Shown one piece after another: positions 33,101-41,038 of a stretch of DNA of 64,000 nt. The notes under the pieces are model-generated. The model had not been told where the DNA came from, did not search any database, and worked only from the letters and a program-made list of their open reading frames with translations. Both the position numbers and the translations under genes were made by a program. This DNA comes from Flexithrix dorotheae DSM 6795 (GTDB lineage: Bacteria; Bacteroidota; Bacteroidia; Cytophagales; Flammeovirgaceae): NCBI RefSeq assembly GCF_000379765.1, contig NZ_KB903498.1, positions 190,778 to 254,777 of the forward strand, written 5' to 3'. Every line of letters begins with the position of its first letter. Position 1 is the stretch's first letter.

Positions 33101-33530
33101 CCTCAGTAACTTTACCTGTAATTGTTATTTCTTCCTGAAGTTCCTGGATAACCGGATTTTCCTTTTTGTTTCCTTCACGTTCTATCACATAAATATTGTT
33201 GTTTATCCTTTTAAAATTAAAAGCTGTTTGAGCAGCTATTTTTTCAAGGACTTCCCTCAAGCTTCTGTTTTTTACTTTGATCTTTATTAAATCGGCATGA
33301 TTAGAAACTTTCAGGTTGTAGGCAAACTGAAAATCAGTCTCTTGCTCTATCTCATTTAAAACATTGGATAAAGTGGCTCCATTGATGTTCAATGAGATTT
33401 TTACCTCTTCGAGGCTTTGGCTGGACGAAGGATTAGCTATTATGAATTGAATAGCGATCACCTGTATAATGGATATAATTAATAATTGTCTTGACACAAC
33501 CAGAAATAGGTTTTGTAAGTTAGATTTCAT
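30111..33530 (-). CDS. SusC/RagA family TonB-linked transporter with STN domain
   Basis: 1139 residues. After the N-terminal signal region comes an STN domain (about 45-125: [33 protein letters not shown]), then CarboxypepD_reg (about 135-215: [20 protein letters not shown]), the plug with the RagA-type signature ([45 protein letters not shown]) and a 22-strand-type barrel ending [11 protein letters not shown]. The STN domain indicates signalling through the adjacent FecR to the ECF sigma factor when substrate is bound. It forms an outer-membrane complex with the SusD protein. Two hairpins lie in the 5' leader, one with a T tract on the opposite strand. Confidence 0.96.
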   Translation of the reverse strand: [1139 protein letters not shown]

Positions 33531-33563
33531 AATTTTATAAGATTAAGTCTACAATCGTTTTTT

Positions 33564-33631
33564 GCCCAAGTCTGATCTCTTGGGCGGATGATTTGGTCCA
33601 GAACTGTTGGCGCAGTTCTGGTTTTTTTTTT
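33564..33631 (+). terminator. Plus-strand terminator between susC and fecR, opposite to both genes
   Basis: GCCCAAG / CTTGGGC (33564-33570, 33579-33585) is followed by CCAGAACTG / CAGTTCTGG (33598-33606, 33613-33621) and ten Ts (33622-33631). This is a textbook intrinsic terminator on the plus strand, though neighbouring genes are all on the minus strand. It would end an antisense transcript coming from the susC 5' region. On the minus strand the same hairpins fall in the leader of susC. Confidence 0.75.
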
Positions 33632-33724
33632 GTTCTCTACCTGGTAAAAAACAAAAGGCAATTCATAAGGTCATTTTTTATTCATAAGCATTTAGCAAAA
33701 ATTAAATGAAAAAAATAGTTTCAG

Positions 33725-34771
33725 TTATTTATTGGTTTTACAACCTTTACCTGTAATGATTATCTGGTTTTTACCAGTGAACTCATAATCGAAATTGACC
33801 AATAGTTTCAGGCCGTCCAACACATTGATTAAGTTTTCATTTTTATAATTCGCCCTTACCAAACATTGGTTTGATAAATCATTTTTAAGGTCTAGTTCAA
33901 TATTGTACCATCTCTCCAGTATAGTAATCACCCTGGCAAAAGGAACCATTTCAAAATAAAGCGTATTGCTTTTCCAGGCTAAATAAGGCCCAAGTTCTAC
34001 ATCCGTAACCGCAATGGATAAATCATGAGGGTTGAAACGGGCTTGTTGGTTTGGTTTTAACAATTCCCCCTGAACTACTTTAGAATCTAATCCGGATTGA
34101 CTGTCTGTTATGGCCGGACTTACCCTCACTATTCCGGTAGCTACAGTAACTTCAACTGGGTTATCCCGAAAAGCTCTGATATTGAAAGAGGTACCTAGAA
34201 CAGTCGTAAAAAGCCCGTTAGATTCTACCACGAAGGGTTTTTCAGGATTTTTTGTGACATTAAAAAATGCCTCTCCTTCCAGTTTTATCGATCTTGTACT
34301 GTCAGAAAAAATCTCGGGATAAGTAATTGAGCTGGTTGAATTCAAATTTACCATTGACCCATCGGGCAGGGTAAATTTTAGCTTTTGCCCTTTTTCCGCA
34401 TGCCTGGTGATCATTTTTACCTCAGGAACGATGTCTTTTTCTTGCAGATAGCCCCTGAAAGCCCAACCAAATACAGCCAGCAAAATAATTGCTGCTGCAA
34501 TTCGGGAAACTTGTAAATGACTTAATTTGAAGTTTAATGTCCTGTGTGTTCGGGGAATGCTCTTCTTAATCTGGGCATAAATATAGTCAGCATCTTTTTC
34601 CTTCAATTTGAAGTTATTTTTAGCCTCCCATTCCATTTCCATCAAAATCTCCATTTCCTCAGGAGAACCATATTGGTCGAAAAGGAAATATAATTCCTCA
34701 AGCTCCTCCTGGCTACATCCTCCGTTTAGTAATTTCGATTTTAAAAATTCTTTTCTACTGAATTTATCCAC
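33725..34771 (-). CDS. FecR-family anti-sigma regulator
   Basis: 348 residues: a cytoplasmic N-terminal anti-sigma part (about 1-85), one membrane segment (about 91-109, AAAIILLAVFGWAFRGYL), then the FecR periplasmic domain (about 120-225: KGQKLKFTLPDGSMVNLNSTSSITYP, LEGEAFFNVTKNPEKPFVVES, GTSFNIRAF) and a C-terminal STN-interacting DUF4974-type domain (about 270-345: FARVITILERWYNIELDL). It would relay ligand binding by the SusC transporter to the sigma factor encoded 75 bp upstream. Confidence 0.95.
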   Translation of the reverse strand: MDKFSRKEFLKSKLLNGGCSQEELEELYFLFDQYGSPEEMEILMEMEWEAKNNFKLKEKDADYIYAQIKKSIPRTHRTLNFKLSHLQVSRIAAAIILLAVFGWAFRGYLQEKDIVPEVKMITRHAEKGQKLKFTLPDGSMVNLNSTSSITYPEIFSDSTRSIKLEGEAFFNVTKNPEKPFVVESNGLFTTVLGTSFNIRAFRDNPVEVTVATGIVRVSPAITDSQSGLDSKVVQGELLKPNQQARFNPHDLSIAVTDVELGPYLAWKSNTLYFEMVPFARVITILERWYNIELDLKNDLSNQCLVRANYKNENLINVLDGLKLLVNFDYEFTGKNQIIITGKGCKTNK

Positions 34772-34846
34772 TTAATTAATGTCTTTTACCCTAATACAAA
34801 TAAACAGGGTGAAGGGGTGAGTGGAAAAATTAAACATCACGGGAAT

Positions 34847-35440
34847 TTAACCTGCAATTAATATTGCCATAACCAAAAGGAGTAAATCGGTAATGGGAGC
34901 AATATGAAGTTTAAGCGTTTTGAGTGCCAGCCTGAGATGAGTTTTGACTGAATTGATTGAAATACCCAGGTTATTCGCGATTTCCTGGTTGGAAAGGTGG
35001 TTATACCTGCTCAACATATAAACCTCCTTTTGCTGAGGGGTGAGTACATTTACCACTTTCTTTTCCATTTCCTTTATTTCAAGATAATTGAAGCTGTCTA
35101 ATACATCGAGGCTGGAAAGACTGGCTTGTTCATCTTCCAAAATTTTGGAAGACATTTCATAAGACTTGCTATAATTCCTTTGTTGCTCTTTGATTAAGTT
35201 TTTTGAAATGGTATACAAATAAGCATTTAAGGATTTATTTTCATCAATTTTATGTCTGTTTTCCCACAGTTTAATAAAGGTCTCCTGAACAATATCCTTA
35301 CTGAGATCTTCAGAAGCTAACATTTTAAAAGAAAAGCCATACAATTTATCCTTATACAATTCATAAATTTCTCCAAATGCAGAGAGTTCCCCTTTCTGTA
35401 GCCTCCCGGCTAATTTCTTAATTGATATTTTTGATGACAT
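34847..35440 (-). CDS. ECF RNA polymerase sigma factor (Bacteroidetes FecI-type)
   Basis: 197 residues. Region 2 lies at about 15-80 (LYKDKLYGFSFKMLASEDLSKDIVQETFIKLWENRHKIDENKSLNAYLYTISKNLI). Region 4 lies at about 125-180 (LTPQQKEVYMLSRYNHLSNQEIANNLGISINSVKTHLRLALKTLK). A hydrophobic tail (LLLLVMAILIAG) is common in this expansion family. It is the first gene of the minus-strand sigma-FecR-SusC-SusD-enzyme series and probably drives susC and the genes behind it. Confidence 0.95.
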   Translation of the reverse strand: MSSKISIKKLAGRLQKGELSAFGEIYELYKDKLYGFSFKMLASEDLSKDIVQETFIKLWENRHKIDENKSLNAYLYTISKNLIKEQQRNYSKSYEMSSKILEDEQASLSSLDVLDSFNYLEIKEMEKKVVNVLTPQQKEVYMLSRYNHLSNQEIANNLGISINSVKTHLRLALKTLKLHIAPITDLLLLVMAILIAG

Positions 35441-35829
35441 TTTCGTAAAAAAAGAGTTCCGTTTGACAAAATATCTGCTGCAAAAAACAACAATTAAGAT
35501 TATTTTACCAGCCTTATTTTAATCAATAAATTGTTAAATCTTAGTACCAAATCCCCGCCTGTTGGTTAGTTTCCTGTTGAGTTAAAATAAAATTCTGGTA
35601 GGAAAAATCAATTTATCAGAAACTTTCACCCTGATCTTTACTAAACAGAAAACTTAAAATTTCCCCTTCTTAATAACTGCGATTATGAAGCACAAAGTTG
35701 AAGTGTACAGCTTGTTATTTATCCCAAAAATTATTCTTCGGATAACTTTAACCAAATGGTAACATCTTATTACACCTGAATTTAAAATCAGAATTAATCT
35801 TTGTGGACTGATGCTGGACTTGTTTTTTC
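35441..35829. other. Divergent intergenic region between ECF sigma and porU
   Basis: AT-rich spacer holding the two outward promoters. No open frame, repeat or convincing hairpin was found. TAATCTTTG at about 35794-35802, roughly 30 bp before porU, resembles TAnnTTTG with one extra base; no clear box was found for the sigma gene. Confidence 0.35.
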
Positions 35830-38800
35830 ATGAGGGTACTTTTCTTTCTTTTCATTTCCATTCAATTTCCCTGCTTTGCTCAAAGCTCAGTAAATTCTTC
35901 CGTCCTGAAAAAGGGAAATTTCTACAAGTTTTCAGTTTCCCAGAAAGGTATTTATAAGCTCGATTATCATTTTTTGAAAGCCGCAGGAATTCCAGTGGAT
36001 GAGCTCAATCCTGAAACGATCAAAATTTACGGCAACCCCGGAGGAATGCTGCCCCAGCTTAACAGTGAAACAAGAATTGAGGATTTGCAGGAAATAGCCA
36101 TCTTATTCCAGGGCAAGCAGACAAAAAAATTTGGCCCTCAGGATTATTTACTCATTCCCGCAAATGGGCCTGATCGCCAGGTTTATGATATTGAAAAAGG
36201 AGTTTTCCGTGTGGAAAATAATCTATATTCCAGAAAGAATTTCTTTTTCCTCACCTATGGTGGAAATAAAGGGAAAAGGGTTTTAAAGCAAGAAAAGATG
36301 GAAGCTGAAGAACTCCCAGTCATCGCCTATTACAATGACTATTTATATCATGAAATAAACGAAATTAACCTGCTCAGTTCGGGAAGAGAATGGTTTGGTG
36401 AAAAGTTTTCTGAAGAAGCGGGAAAGGAGAAAATCTTTGTCTGGAAAATTCCGGGAATTAATCGGGATAAACCACTGAAAATTGGTACAGAAGTACTTTC
36501 AAGGGCTTCCATCTCTACTGATTTTAGGCTTTCTGCCAATGGAACTGACATTGGAACGATTACTTTACAGGAAGTTCCTAAAACTACTTATGGGAATAAA
36601 GCTGTTTTAAAAAGTGCCGAATTTGAAATTAAGCCAACGGAAATTTTTGATGTGGAAAATCTCCATTTAAAATTTGAGTTCCTGGCTGGTAATGATGATG
36701 CGGAAAGCCATTTAAATTATTTTTGGATCAATTGTGAAAGGAAAATTTCGGTGGAAGAACCACACGTTTTTTTTAGATCCCTTGAAAGTCTGAATTTTCC
36801 TAAAGTAACTTATCAAATAGAAAATGTAGGCTCAAAGGCCAGAATCTGGGATATTACCAATCCTCAGGAAATCAAAGAAATTCCTTTTGACATCAAATTG
36901 GGGAAAGGGGAATTTGCCGACTTCTCGGATACAATTAAAGAATATGCAGTTTTTTATGATTCCGACTTAACTTCTCCCAAATTTGAAGGCAGGGTAGACA
37001 ATCAAAATCTGCATGGCCTTTCCACTCCGGATTTTTTAATTATTACCGTGGATAGCCTGAAGGCATCTGCCTTAAAATTAGCCGGGCACCGAAAATCTCA
37101 TGATCAATTGGAGACTGAAGTAGTGGTAGTGGATCAAATTTATAATGAGTTTTCCTCTGGAAGAAAAGATGTAACAGCCATTCGCGATTTTATCCGAATG
37201 TTGTACAAAAGAGGCGAAAATCACACCTTAAAATATGTGTTGCTATTTGGCAAAACCACCTTCGATCCACTTGGCATTCGGGATTCAGTCCACAATCAAA
37301 TTCCCATCTATCAATCTTACAATTCTATTCATGCCATCCACAGTTTTTCCTCTGATGACTATTTTACTTTTATGGAAGAGGAGGAAGGAAATTGGGAAGA
37401 AACAACTTCTTATGGAAATAAAATACATGATATGGATTTGGGTATTGGAAGAATTCCCGTATCAACCAAAGTGGAGGCAGCTAATATCGTGGAAAAAATT
37501 ATTCATTACGATCAGGCCGTTTGTTTGGGAGGCTGGCGTAACAAACTGGCTTTTGTAGCCGATGATAGTGACGAGAATAAACATCAGCTACGGTCGGATT
37601 ATTTAGCTACCGAAATAGAACAGGTATACCCCGATTTTATTCCCGATCGGGTTTTTGTAGATGCTTTTCCTCAGGAAGCAACCAGAACCGGAAAAATTTC
37701 ACCGCTGGGACAGGAAAAAGTTGATTATCATATTGGAAATGGGGTATTGATTATGGATTATATTGGCCATGGGGCAGAAACCGGCTGGACCAATGAAAAA
37801 ATTCTGACACTGGGCCAGATCAGTGGATGGAACAATCTCAATAATTTGCCACTAATGGTCACAGCTACCTGCGAATTTGGAAGATTTGATGATTGGAAAA
37901 GGAAATCGGCTGCCGAAGAAGCCCTCCTTAAAAAAGATGGTGGAGCCATTGGCTTACTTACCACCACCCGACCAGTTATTTCCAATACCAATTTCGACCT
38001 GAGCCAGGCTTTCTATCAGGTAGTGTTCGAAAAAAAAGATGGGGAATTCCCAAGACTTGGTGATATCTTCATGGATACCAAAAACAATAGTATTTCAGGT
38101 AATGTGAATAGAAATTTTGCCCTTTTGGCCGATCCTTCCATTACATTAGCGATCCCTTCTAACAAAGTAAATATCCACAAAATTGATCATATCGAAATCA
38201 ACCATACAGATACCCTGGTTCCGGGAAAACGACTTTTAGTAGAGGGTAAAATTGCCGATTTAGAAAATAAAAGCCAAAAGCGATTCGAAGGTCGATTGAT
38301 GATTACCATCTATGGTGAAAAAACTGAGGTCACCACATTGGGTGATGATGGACCCAAAACAAAAATGACTTATGAAAACCGGCAGAATATAATTTACAAT
38401 GGTTCTTCTACCATTTCCAAAGGGGAATTCAGTTTTGAATTAATCCTTCCACAAACCCATAAAAAAACACATTCAAAAATTTTCATGAGCCTTTATGCCC
38501 TGGATAGCCTGCACAATTCGGATGCAATGGGAACCTACCAAAATTTTATTTTAGGACCTAAATCAAATGCTCAGCCCGGGAATATAAAAGATACAATTCC
38601 TCCGGAAATCAGCCTTTATCTGGACAATGAATTATTCCAGTCGGGTGGAGATACAGGCCCCACTCCTATCTTACTGGCTAATTTTAATGATGAAAGCGGA
38701 ATCAATACCAATGCAGGGATAAAGGTATTGATTGATGATAATGAAAGTGAAGCGCTGGATTTAAGCAGGTATTACCAATCGGAGGTCAATGATTTTACCA

Positions 38801-39240
38801 CAGGTGCTCTTGCTTATCAGCTGCAACCCATGGATTTAGGACTTCATTCCTTAACCCTTGTGGCCAGTGATAATTTCAATAATGAGACAAATGTGGAAAT
38901 TTTTTTCAATGTAGTGGATGGTATTATTTCCATTTTGGAAAATTTGATTGTTCATCCTAACCCTTCCCACGATTCAGTAAACTTTAGCTTCCCGGTAAGT
39001 GAACTTCAGGAAGATTTTAGGGTTTCAGTGAAAATAATGGACGCAGAAGGCATTTTGGTGAAAGAAATCATGGGTAATTATTCCAGGGAAAGTGCTGACA
39101 TTCAATCTATCCGCTGGGATGGACTTGACAATTATGGGAATAGATTTGCTTCTGGCACTTATTTTTACGAAATCTATATTGATTACCAAGAATCCGGGAG
39201 GAATGATATTTCGAAGGGGAAATTTATCCTGTTAAATTAA
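35830..39240 (+). CDS. porU: Type IX secretion system sortase PorU (C25 peptidase)
   Basis: 1136 residues with signal peptide (MRVLFFLFISIQFPCFAQ). The N-terminal beta domain of PorU is recognisable (KGNFYKFSVSQKGIYKLDYHFLK, IKIYGNPGGMLPQ). A gingipain-like C25 domain (about 400-790) carries His647 in DYIGHGAETGW and Cys681 in TATCEFGRFDDW, the catalytic pair. A C-terminal beta domain ends with an FlgD-like segment (IRWDGLDNYGNRFASGTYFYEI). PorU removes the C-terminal sorting domain of T9SS cargo at the cell surface and attaches the cargo to A-type LPS. Two such cargo proteins are encoded nearby (41039-45253, 47581-49437). The usual partner porV is not adjacent. Confidence 0.9.
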   Translation: MRVLFFLFISIQFPCFAQSSVNSSVLKKGNFYKFSVSQKGIYKLDYHFLKAAGIPVDELNPETIKIYGNPGGMLPQLNSETRIEDLQEIAILFQGKQTKKFGPQDYLLIPANGPDRQVYDIEKGVFRVENNLYSRKNFFFLTYGGNKGKRVLKQEKMEAEELPVIAYYNDYLYHEINEINLLSSGREWFGEKFSEEAGKEKIFVWKIPGINRDKPLKIGTEVLSRASISTDFRLSANGTDIGTITLQEVPKTTYGNKAVLKSAEFEIKPTEIFDVENLHLKFEFLAGNDDAESHLNYFWINCERKISVEEPHVFFRSLESLNFPKVTYQIENVGSKARIWDITNPQEIKEIPFDIKLGKGEFADFSDTIKEYAVFYDSDLTSPKFEGRVDNQNLHGLSTPDFLIITVDSLKASALKLAGHRKSHDQLETEVVVVDQIYNEFSSGRKDVTAIRDFIRMLYKRGENHTLKYVLLFGKTTFDPLGIRDSVHNQIPIYQSYNSIHAIHSFSSDDYFTFMEEEEGNWEETTSYGNKIHDMDLGIGRIPVSTKVEAANIVEKIIHYDQAVCLGGWRNKLAFVADDSDENKHQLRSDYLATEIEQVYPDFIPDRVFVDAFPQEATRTGKISPLGQEKVDYHIGNGVLIMDYIGHGAETGWTNEKILTLGQISGWNNLNNLPLMVTATCEFGRFDDWKRKSAAEEALLKKDGGAIGLLTTTRPVISNTNFDLSQAFYQVVFEKKDGEFPRLGDIFMDTKNNSISGNVNRNFALLADPSITLAIPSNKVNIHKIDHIEINHTDTLVPGKRLLVEGKIADLENKSQKRFEGRLMITIYGEKTEVTTLGDDGPKTKMTYENRQNIIYNGSSTISKGEFSFELILPQTHKKTHSKIFMSLYALDSLHNSDAMGTYQNFILGPKSNAQPGNIKDTIPPEISLYLDNELFQSGGDTGPTPILLANFNDESGINTNAGIKVLIDDNESEALDLSRYYQSEVNDFTTGALAYQLQPMDLGLHSLTLVASDNFNNETNVEIFFNVVDGIISILENLIVHPNPSHDSVNFSFPVSELQEDFRVSVKIMDAEGILVKEIMGNYSRESADIQSIRWDGLDNYGNRFASGTYFYEIYIDYQESGRNDISKGKFILLN

Positions 39241-39372
39241 AATATAGTTTTTTTGAAAACAGAAAATTGCGTTAATATGGCAGAAAAGGATAACTTTTTC
39301 GATTTTATTAATGGCCTTTCACACAAAACTTCAATACTAAAATATAAGCAAAGCAAGATGATTTAGCTTTCG

Positions 39373-39400
39373 CCCCTTTTTCCAGTCGATGAAAAAGGGG
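39373..39400. terminator. Hairpin between convergent porU and FG-GAP genes
   Basis: CCCCTTTTTC (39373-39382) and GAAAAAGGGG (39391-39400) form a 10-bp perfect stem with an 8-nt loop between two convergent stops (39240 and 39409). No long T tract follows on either strand. Confidence 0.55.
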
Positions 39401-39408
39401 TATAAAAA

Positions 39409-40959
39409 TTATTGAACTGATTTTAATTTGTTTTCAAGAATGATGAAAGGAATTCCATTTTTTACCCAGGTATCCACATAATTTCCTTTGGGAATCACTT
39501 CGAATGCCAGTGATCCCAAAATAATATCTAAATCTCCATCCTGATCAATATCACCGGTATCCATAACCATCCACCTGCCGGATTTCACCTCACTGAAAGA
39601 TTTTTCAGCAAACTGAAAGTTCCCAGAATTTTCTGCATAAATAAAGGATTCTTCCTGTTGATTTTCAAAATCCGGAAAAAAGGAAATGGCTGCTAAATCC
39701 AAATCTCCATCCTGATCAAAATCTTTCAGCGCAACTTTGTATGCCCCATTAAGTTGGAAAAAGAATTTCTGCTCCAATTTAAAATCTCCCTTATTTTCGA
39801 AAAGGTATATTCCATGGTAAGCCTTCAGTTGAGGTTTGTAATCAGCATTATCTCCACAGGTATATAATATATCTTTGTCACCATCCTGGTCAAAATCTAT
39901 CAATTCAAAGTAACTGGAGCCATAGGTTGGGGGGAAACCTATAAGTTTATTCTCTTTAAAAGTATCATTTCCCTGATTTATAAATACTGAAATTCCTTCA
40001 TTGCCCTGGCCAAAAAGCACTATCACATCCAGCAGTCCATCCCTGTTAAAATCGATTATTTCACTTTTTATACTTCCGGCCTGTTCCAACAAAGGATGGC
40101 GTTCAAAAGAACCATTTGGCATTCCTTTCCACCAATACAATCCGCCTGTCCATTTGGCATATTCACAAATTACCAAATCCATGATGCCATCATTATTGAG
40201 ATCAGTATCAATAGCATGAACAGGTCTTTGCAAATGATCAATGATTTTTTTGGGCCTTTCCGTAGGACTTAATGGGAGTTTCATTAGGAATCCCGAAGGA
40301 TTATCAGTGGGAGAAAATGAACCCATCACCGTAATTAAAAGATCATTATCTCTTTCAATTAAATTGACTGCCCCTTCCTTTACATTTGCCATTTTTTCTA
40401 ATTTACCATCGGCAGAAAACTGGTAAATTTTTTTGGTATGGGCATCACCTATCACATACCCTCCTTCTTTTAAAATTTTCACCAGGGTAGTTCCCGGAGG
40501 GGAAAGTTTAAAATCCGGAATTTTAGTCTCAAAAATCGGAAGGCCTGTTTCTATTTCCCTTTCTCTCTGATTTTCAATCTGTAAAGGAGCATTTTCCAGA
40601 TAATACTGTTTTATTCTCTCCCAATCGGATTTTTCAATTTTTGGTGTTTCAGGAAAAATATTTCGATTTTCTACCAATGCTCCACCTTTCCCGCTTTCTA
40701 TCAATGCTTTTCTTTCATTAGAAGTTTCGTAAATACCAAGCATGTAGCCCATTCGGGGCAACACATAATCTTTCCAGGAGCTTTTAATCAATAATTCTGG
40801 CTGGGGAAATACATGGCAACTATTGCAATACTGGCGGGCAATTTTTTCTCCTTCCCCATTTTTTACCTCATCTTCATGGGATGGATGCTGGATACAACTC
40901 GTCACTAATAGCGTCATGCAAAACAATAGAAAATTTTCGGTAATTAGGCTTCTCCTCAT
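39409..40959 (-). CDS. FG-GAP/VCBS-repeat lipoprotein with an N-terminal c-type haem motif
   Basis: 516 residues from ATG 40959 (MRRSLITENF, lipobox LLVTSC). The N-terminal part contains Cys45-NS-Cys48-His49 (QYCNSCHVFPQPELL), a c-type haem attachment site, followed by SWKDYVLPRMGYMLG. The remainder is a seven-bladed-type FG-GAP repeat protein with calcium-binding loops such as DTDLNNDGIMDLVI, DFNRDGLLDVIV, DFDQDGDKDILY, DFDQDGDLDLAA and DIDQDGDLDIIL. This cytochrome-plus-propeller layout suggests a surface electron-transfer or binding role; the substrate is unknown. The longer frame to 41031 overlaps the upstream terminator and is rejected. Confidence 0.82.
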   Translation of the reverse strand: MRRSLITENFLLFCMTLLVTSCIQHPSHEDEVKNGEGEKIARQYCNSCHVFPQPELLIKSSWKDYVLPRMGYMLGIYETSNERKALIESGKGGALVENRNIFPETPKIEKSDWERIKQYYLENAPLQIENQREREIETGLPIFETKIPDFKLSPPGTTLVKILKEGGYVIGDAHTKKIYQFSADGKLEKMANVKEGAVNLIERDNDLLITVMGSFSPTDNPSGFLMKLPLSPTERPKKIIDHLQRPVHAIDTDLNNDGIMDLVICEYAKWTGGLYWWKGMPNGSFERHPLLEQAGSIKSEIIDFNRDGLLDVIVLFGQGNEGISVFINQGNDTFKENKLIGFPPTYGSSYFELIDFDQDGDKDILYTCGDNADYKPQLKAYHGIYLFENKGDFKLEQKFFFQLNGAYKVALKDFDQDGDLDLAAISFFPDFENQQEESFIYAENSGNFQFAEKSFSEVKSGRWMVMDTGDIDQDGDLDIILGSLAFEVIPKGNYVDTWVKNGIPFIILENKLKSVQ

Positions 40960-40978
40960 AATGCTTTGAATAACAAAA

Positions 40979-41010
40979 AAGACAAAGGAGGTAAAAACCA
41001 CCTTTGTCTT
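40979..41010 (-). terminator. Intrinsic terminator after the large T9SS protein gene
   Basis: AAGACAAAGG / CCTTTGTCTT with further pairing inside. On the minus strand it begins 28 bp after the stop at 41039 and runs directly into TTTTTTGTTA. Confidence 0.85.
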
Positions 41011-41038
41011 CAAGAAATTAATAAAACTCAATTAAATA

